Program-made: the position numbers and the translations under genes
Shown: positions 62,973-64,000 of the stretch, one piece after another
Numbering within the stretch: position 1 is the stretch's first letter
How the letters are laid out: every line of letters begins with the position of its first letter
The notes under the pieces: generated by a model
The model's database searches: none
Seen by the model: the letters and a program-made list of their open reading frames with translations, nothing else
Told to the model about the DNA's origin: nothing
Assembly (NCBI RefSeq): GCF_000196855.1
Contig: NC_014319.1
Coordinates: 372,001-436,000 of the forward strand
DNA length: 64,000 nt
Reading direction: 5' to 3'
From: Leuconostoc gasicomitatum LMG 18811
GTDB taxonomy: Bacteria; Bacillota; Bacilli; Lactobacillales; Lactobacillaceae

Positions 62973-63869
62973 ATGGCAGATCAATTTATTAAAACAATCA
63001 CAAAAAATAAATATTTCCGTGCCTTTGCTTTGAATGGCACTAATCTTGTACGCCAAGCAACTGCAGCACATGAAACATCTCGTTTGGCCTCTGTCGTATT
63101 AGGCCGTGGCCTGTTAGCAACAAGTTTAACCGCGCAATCTGTTCTTAAAGGCGAAGAACGCATGGCAATCCAAATTAATGGCCGTGGGCCGATTGGCAAT
63201 GTTGTCGTTGAAGCAGATGCCAAAGGCAGTGTACGTGGTTATGTCACAAATGACAAGCTAGCATCTATTTTTGATGAAAATAATCAATTAGATGTTGCGC
63301 AGGCGGTAGGAACTAATGGCTTTTTGCAGATTACTAAATTTGCGCCATACTCAAATCCTTATATTGGTCAAAGTCAGCTGGTATCTGGTGAAATTGGAGA
63401 CGATTTCACGTATTATTTGGCCCAATCAGAACAAATTCCATCGGTTGTTGGTGTTTCTGTTTATATGAATGATGATGATTCAGTGAAATCTGCTGGAGGA
63501 TTTTTAGTTCAAGCATTGCCAGATGCAACTGATGAAGCAATTGATCAACTCGAAGTAGATTTGAAAAATATGAAACCTTTGTCGGATATGTTGATTGAAA
63601 ATTATACACCTTTGAAGATATTGGAAGCTATTTTTGGAGAAGGTGAAGTCGAAATTTTGCAGGTGGCGGGTGTTGGTTTAGCAGCAGAACCAACAAAAGA
63701 TGCCTATAGAGAAATGTTAACAACACTACCAGCTGTTGAAATTCAAGCTATGATTGATGAAGATAATGGGGCGGAAATTGTTGGAAAGTTTTCAGGTAAA
63801 CGCTATTTCTTTACACCTGAAGAACTGACAGATGTCATTTTGGAAATTAATGCCAATAATGCTGACTGA
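62973..63869 (+). CDS. hslO: Hsp33-like chaperone without its redox cysteines
   Basis: This 298-residue protein follows Hsp33 over its whole length (IKTITKNKYFRAFALNGTNLVRQA, MAIQINGRGPIGNVVVEADAKGSVRGYV, GFLVQALPDATDEAI). Hsp33 normally senses oxidation by a C-terminal zinc site of CxC plus CxxC. Here these positions read A238, P240, G271 and S274 and the protein has no cysteine. The fold around them is kept (AYREML...EIQAMIDEDNGAEIV...KRYFFTPEEL). It can therefore not act by the known redox switch. AAAGGAAAGGG precedes the ATG. It follows ftsH, the usual position of hslO. Confidence 0.93.
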   Translation: MADQFIKTITKNKYFRAFALNGTNLVRQATAAHETSRLASVVLGRGLLATSLTAQSVLKGEERMAIQINGRGPIGNVVVEADAKGSVRGYVTNDKLASIFDENNQLDVAQAVGTNGFLQITKFAPYSNPYIGQSQLVSGEIGDDFTYYLAQSEQIPSVVGVSVYMNDDDSVKSAGGFLVQALPDATDEAIDQLEVDLKNMKPLSDMLIENYTPLKILEAIFGEGEVEILQVAGVGLAAEPTKDAYREMLTTLPAVEIQAMIDEDNGAEIVGKFSGKRYFFTPEELTDVILEINANNAD

Positions 63870-63958
63870 TCTTTGAGATTAAGGCTGTTTTTTGGTATAG
63901 TAATTGTTAGTGAGAAATTTTAGAACTGGTCAATAGATGACGAAATAAACTGGAGGAA

Positions 63959-64000
63959 ATGTACTCGGAACATGGTGGTTTAACGATGTATTCCAAGTGC
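63959..64000 (+). CDS. Possible start of the next gene (dusB-like), cut by the window edge
   Basis: GGAGG at 63952-63956 marks a start region. The ATG at 63959 opens a frame to the window end but is only two bases from the ribosome site. Another frame, from 63970, reads TWWFNDVFQV, which resembles the N-terminus of the tRNA-dihydrouridine synthase DusB that follows hslO in many Firmicutes. That frame has no ATG, GTG or TTG between its upstream stop (63946-63948) and the Trp-Trp. Too little sequence remains to decide. Confidence 0.3.
   Translation, partial: MYSEHGGLTMYSKC

Overview
The window is a piece of a low-GC Gram-positive lactic acid bacterium chromosome, most likely Leuconostoc or a close relative in the Leuconostocaceae. 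This rests on the gene content (mannose PTS with a fused EIIAB, FemX of the Weissella type, PepC, CcpA-type cre sites, glucan-binding repeats on a cell-wall hydrolase, a methionine T-box, a KxYKxGKxW/MucBP adhesin). The genus is inferred from protein resemblance and was not tested by a search.

Layout. 1-8.2 kb: end of rsmI, acyl-ACP thioesterase, galE, tRNA-Lys(CTT), a VanY-like carboxypeptidase, a deoxynucleoside kinase, proC, a degenerate GH25-like membrane protein, an oxidoreductase and a DEAD-box helicase. 8.4-11.3 kb: a CiaR/CiaH two-component system followed by an HtrA protease without a PDZ domain. 11.8-14.5 kb: a methionine-type T-box leader, a wrecked cystathionine synthase/lyase gene, a MetE-like protein and luxS. 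14.5-19.5 kb: orphan OppA, a class I amidotransferase, a KimA-type potassium importer and a small membrane protein. 19.6-26.7 kb: gatD-murT (opposite strand), NlpC/P60 hydrolase, tdk, prfA-prmC-tsaC. 26.8-30.6 kb: ptsHI behind a strong cre palindrome, then an ECF sigma/anti-sigma pair. 30.6-37 kb: tsaB-rimI-rimI-tsaD, rex, femX, GtrA, HAD phosphatase and a FUSC protein. 37-42.2 kb is the most accessory part: nitroreductase, an ImmA/ImmR/Cro-like phage-type switch and a large surface adhesin with an imported high-GC block. 42.3-47.5 kb: manA, manXYZ, DUF956 and YitT. 47.6-53.9 kb: groESL under CIRCE, flavodoxin, pepC, small genes, a UbiA prenyltransferase and a CBS-ACT protein. 53.9-64 kb: the conserved Firmicutes string pth-mfd-rqcP-divIC-tilS-hpt-ftsH-hslO, with the start of another gene at the edge.

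How the genes work together. Envelope work recurs: MurT-GatD (lipid II amidation), FemX (interpeptide bridge), VanY, NlpC/P60, CiaRH-HtrA and the adhesin. Three of the t6A tRNA genes (tsaB, tsaC, tsaD) are here. Sugar uptake (ptsHI, manXYZ, manA) carries several good cre sites, so carbon catabolite control is readable directly from the DNA.

Most interesting observations: both MurT and Hsp33 have lost all four of their zinc-binding cysteines while keeping the surrounding fold, although thymidine kinase in the same window keeps its own; an intact methionine T-box drives a destroyed first gene; a 26-bp perfect palindrome precedes ptsHI; an ECF-type promoter precedes the ECF sigma gene; and a block of about 60% GC sits inside an AT-rich adhesin gene. 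I saw no CRISPR array, rRNA, insertion sequence or complete novel defence system.
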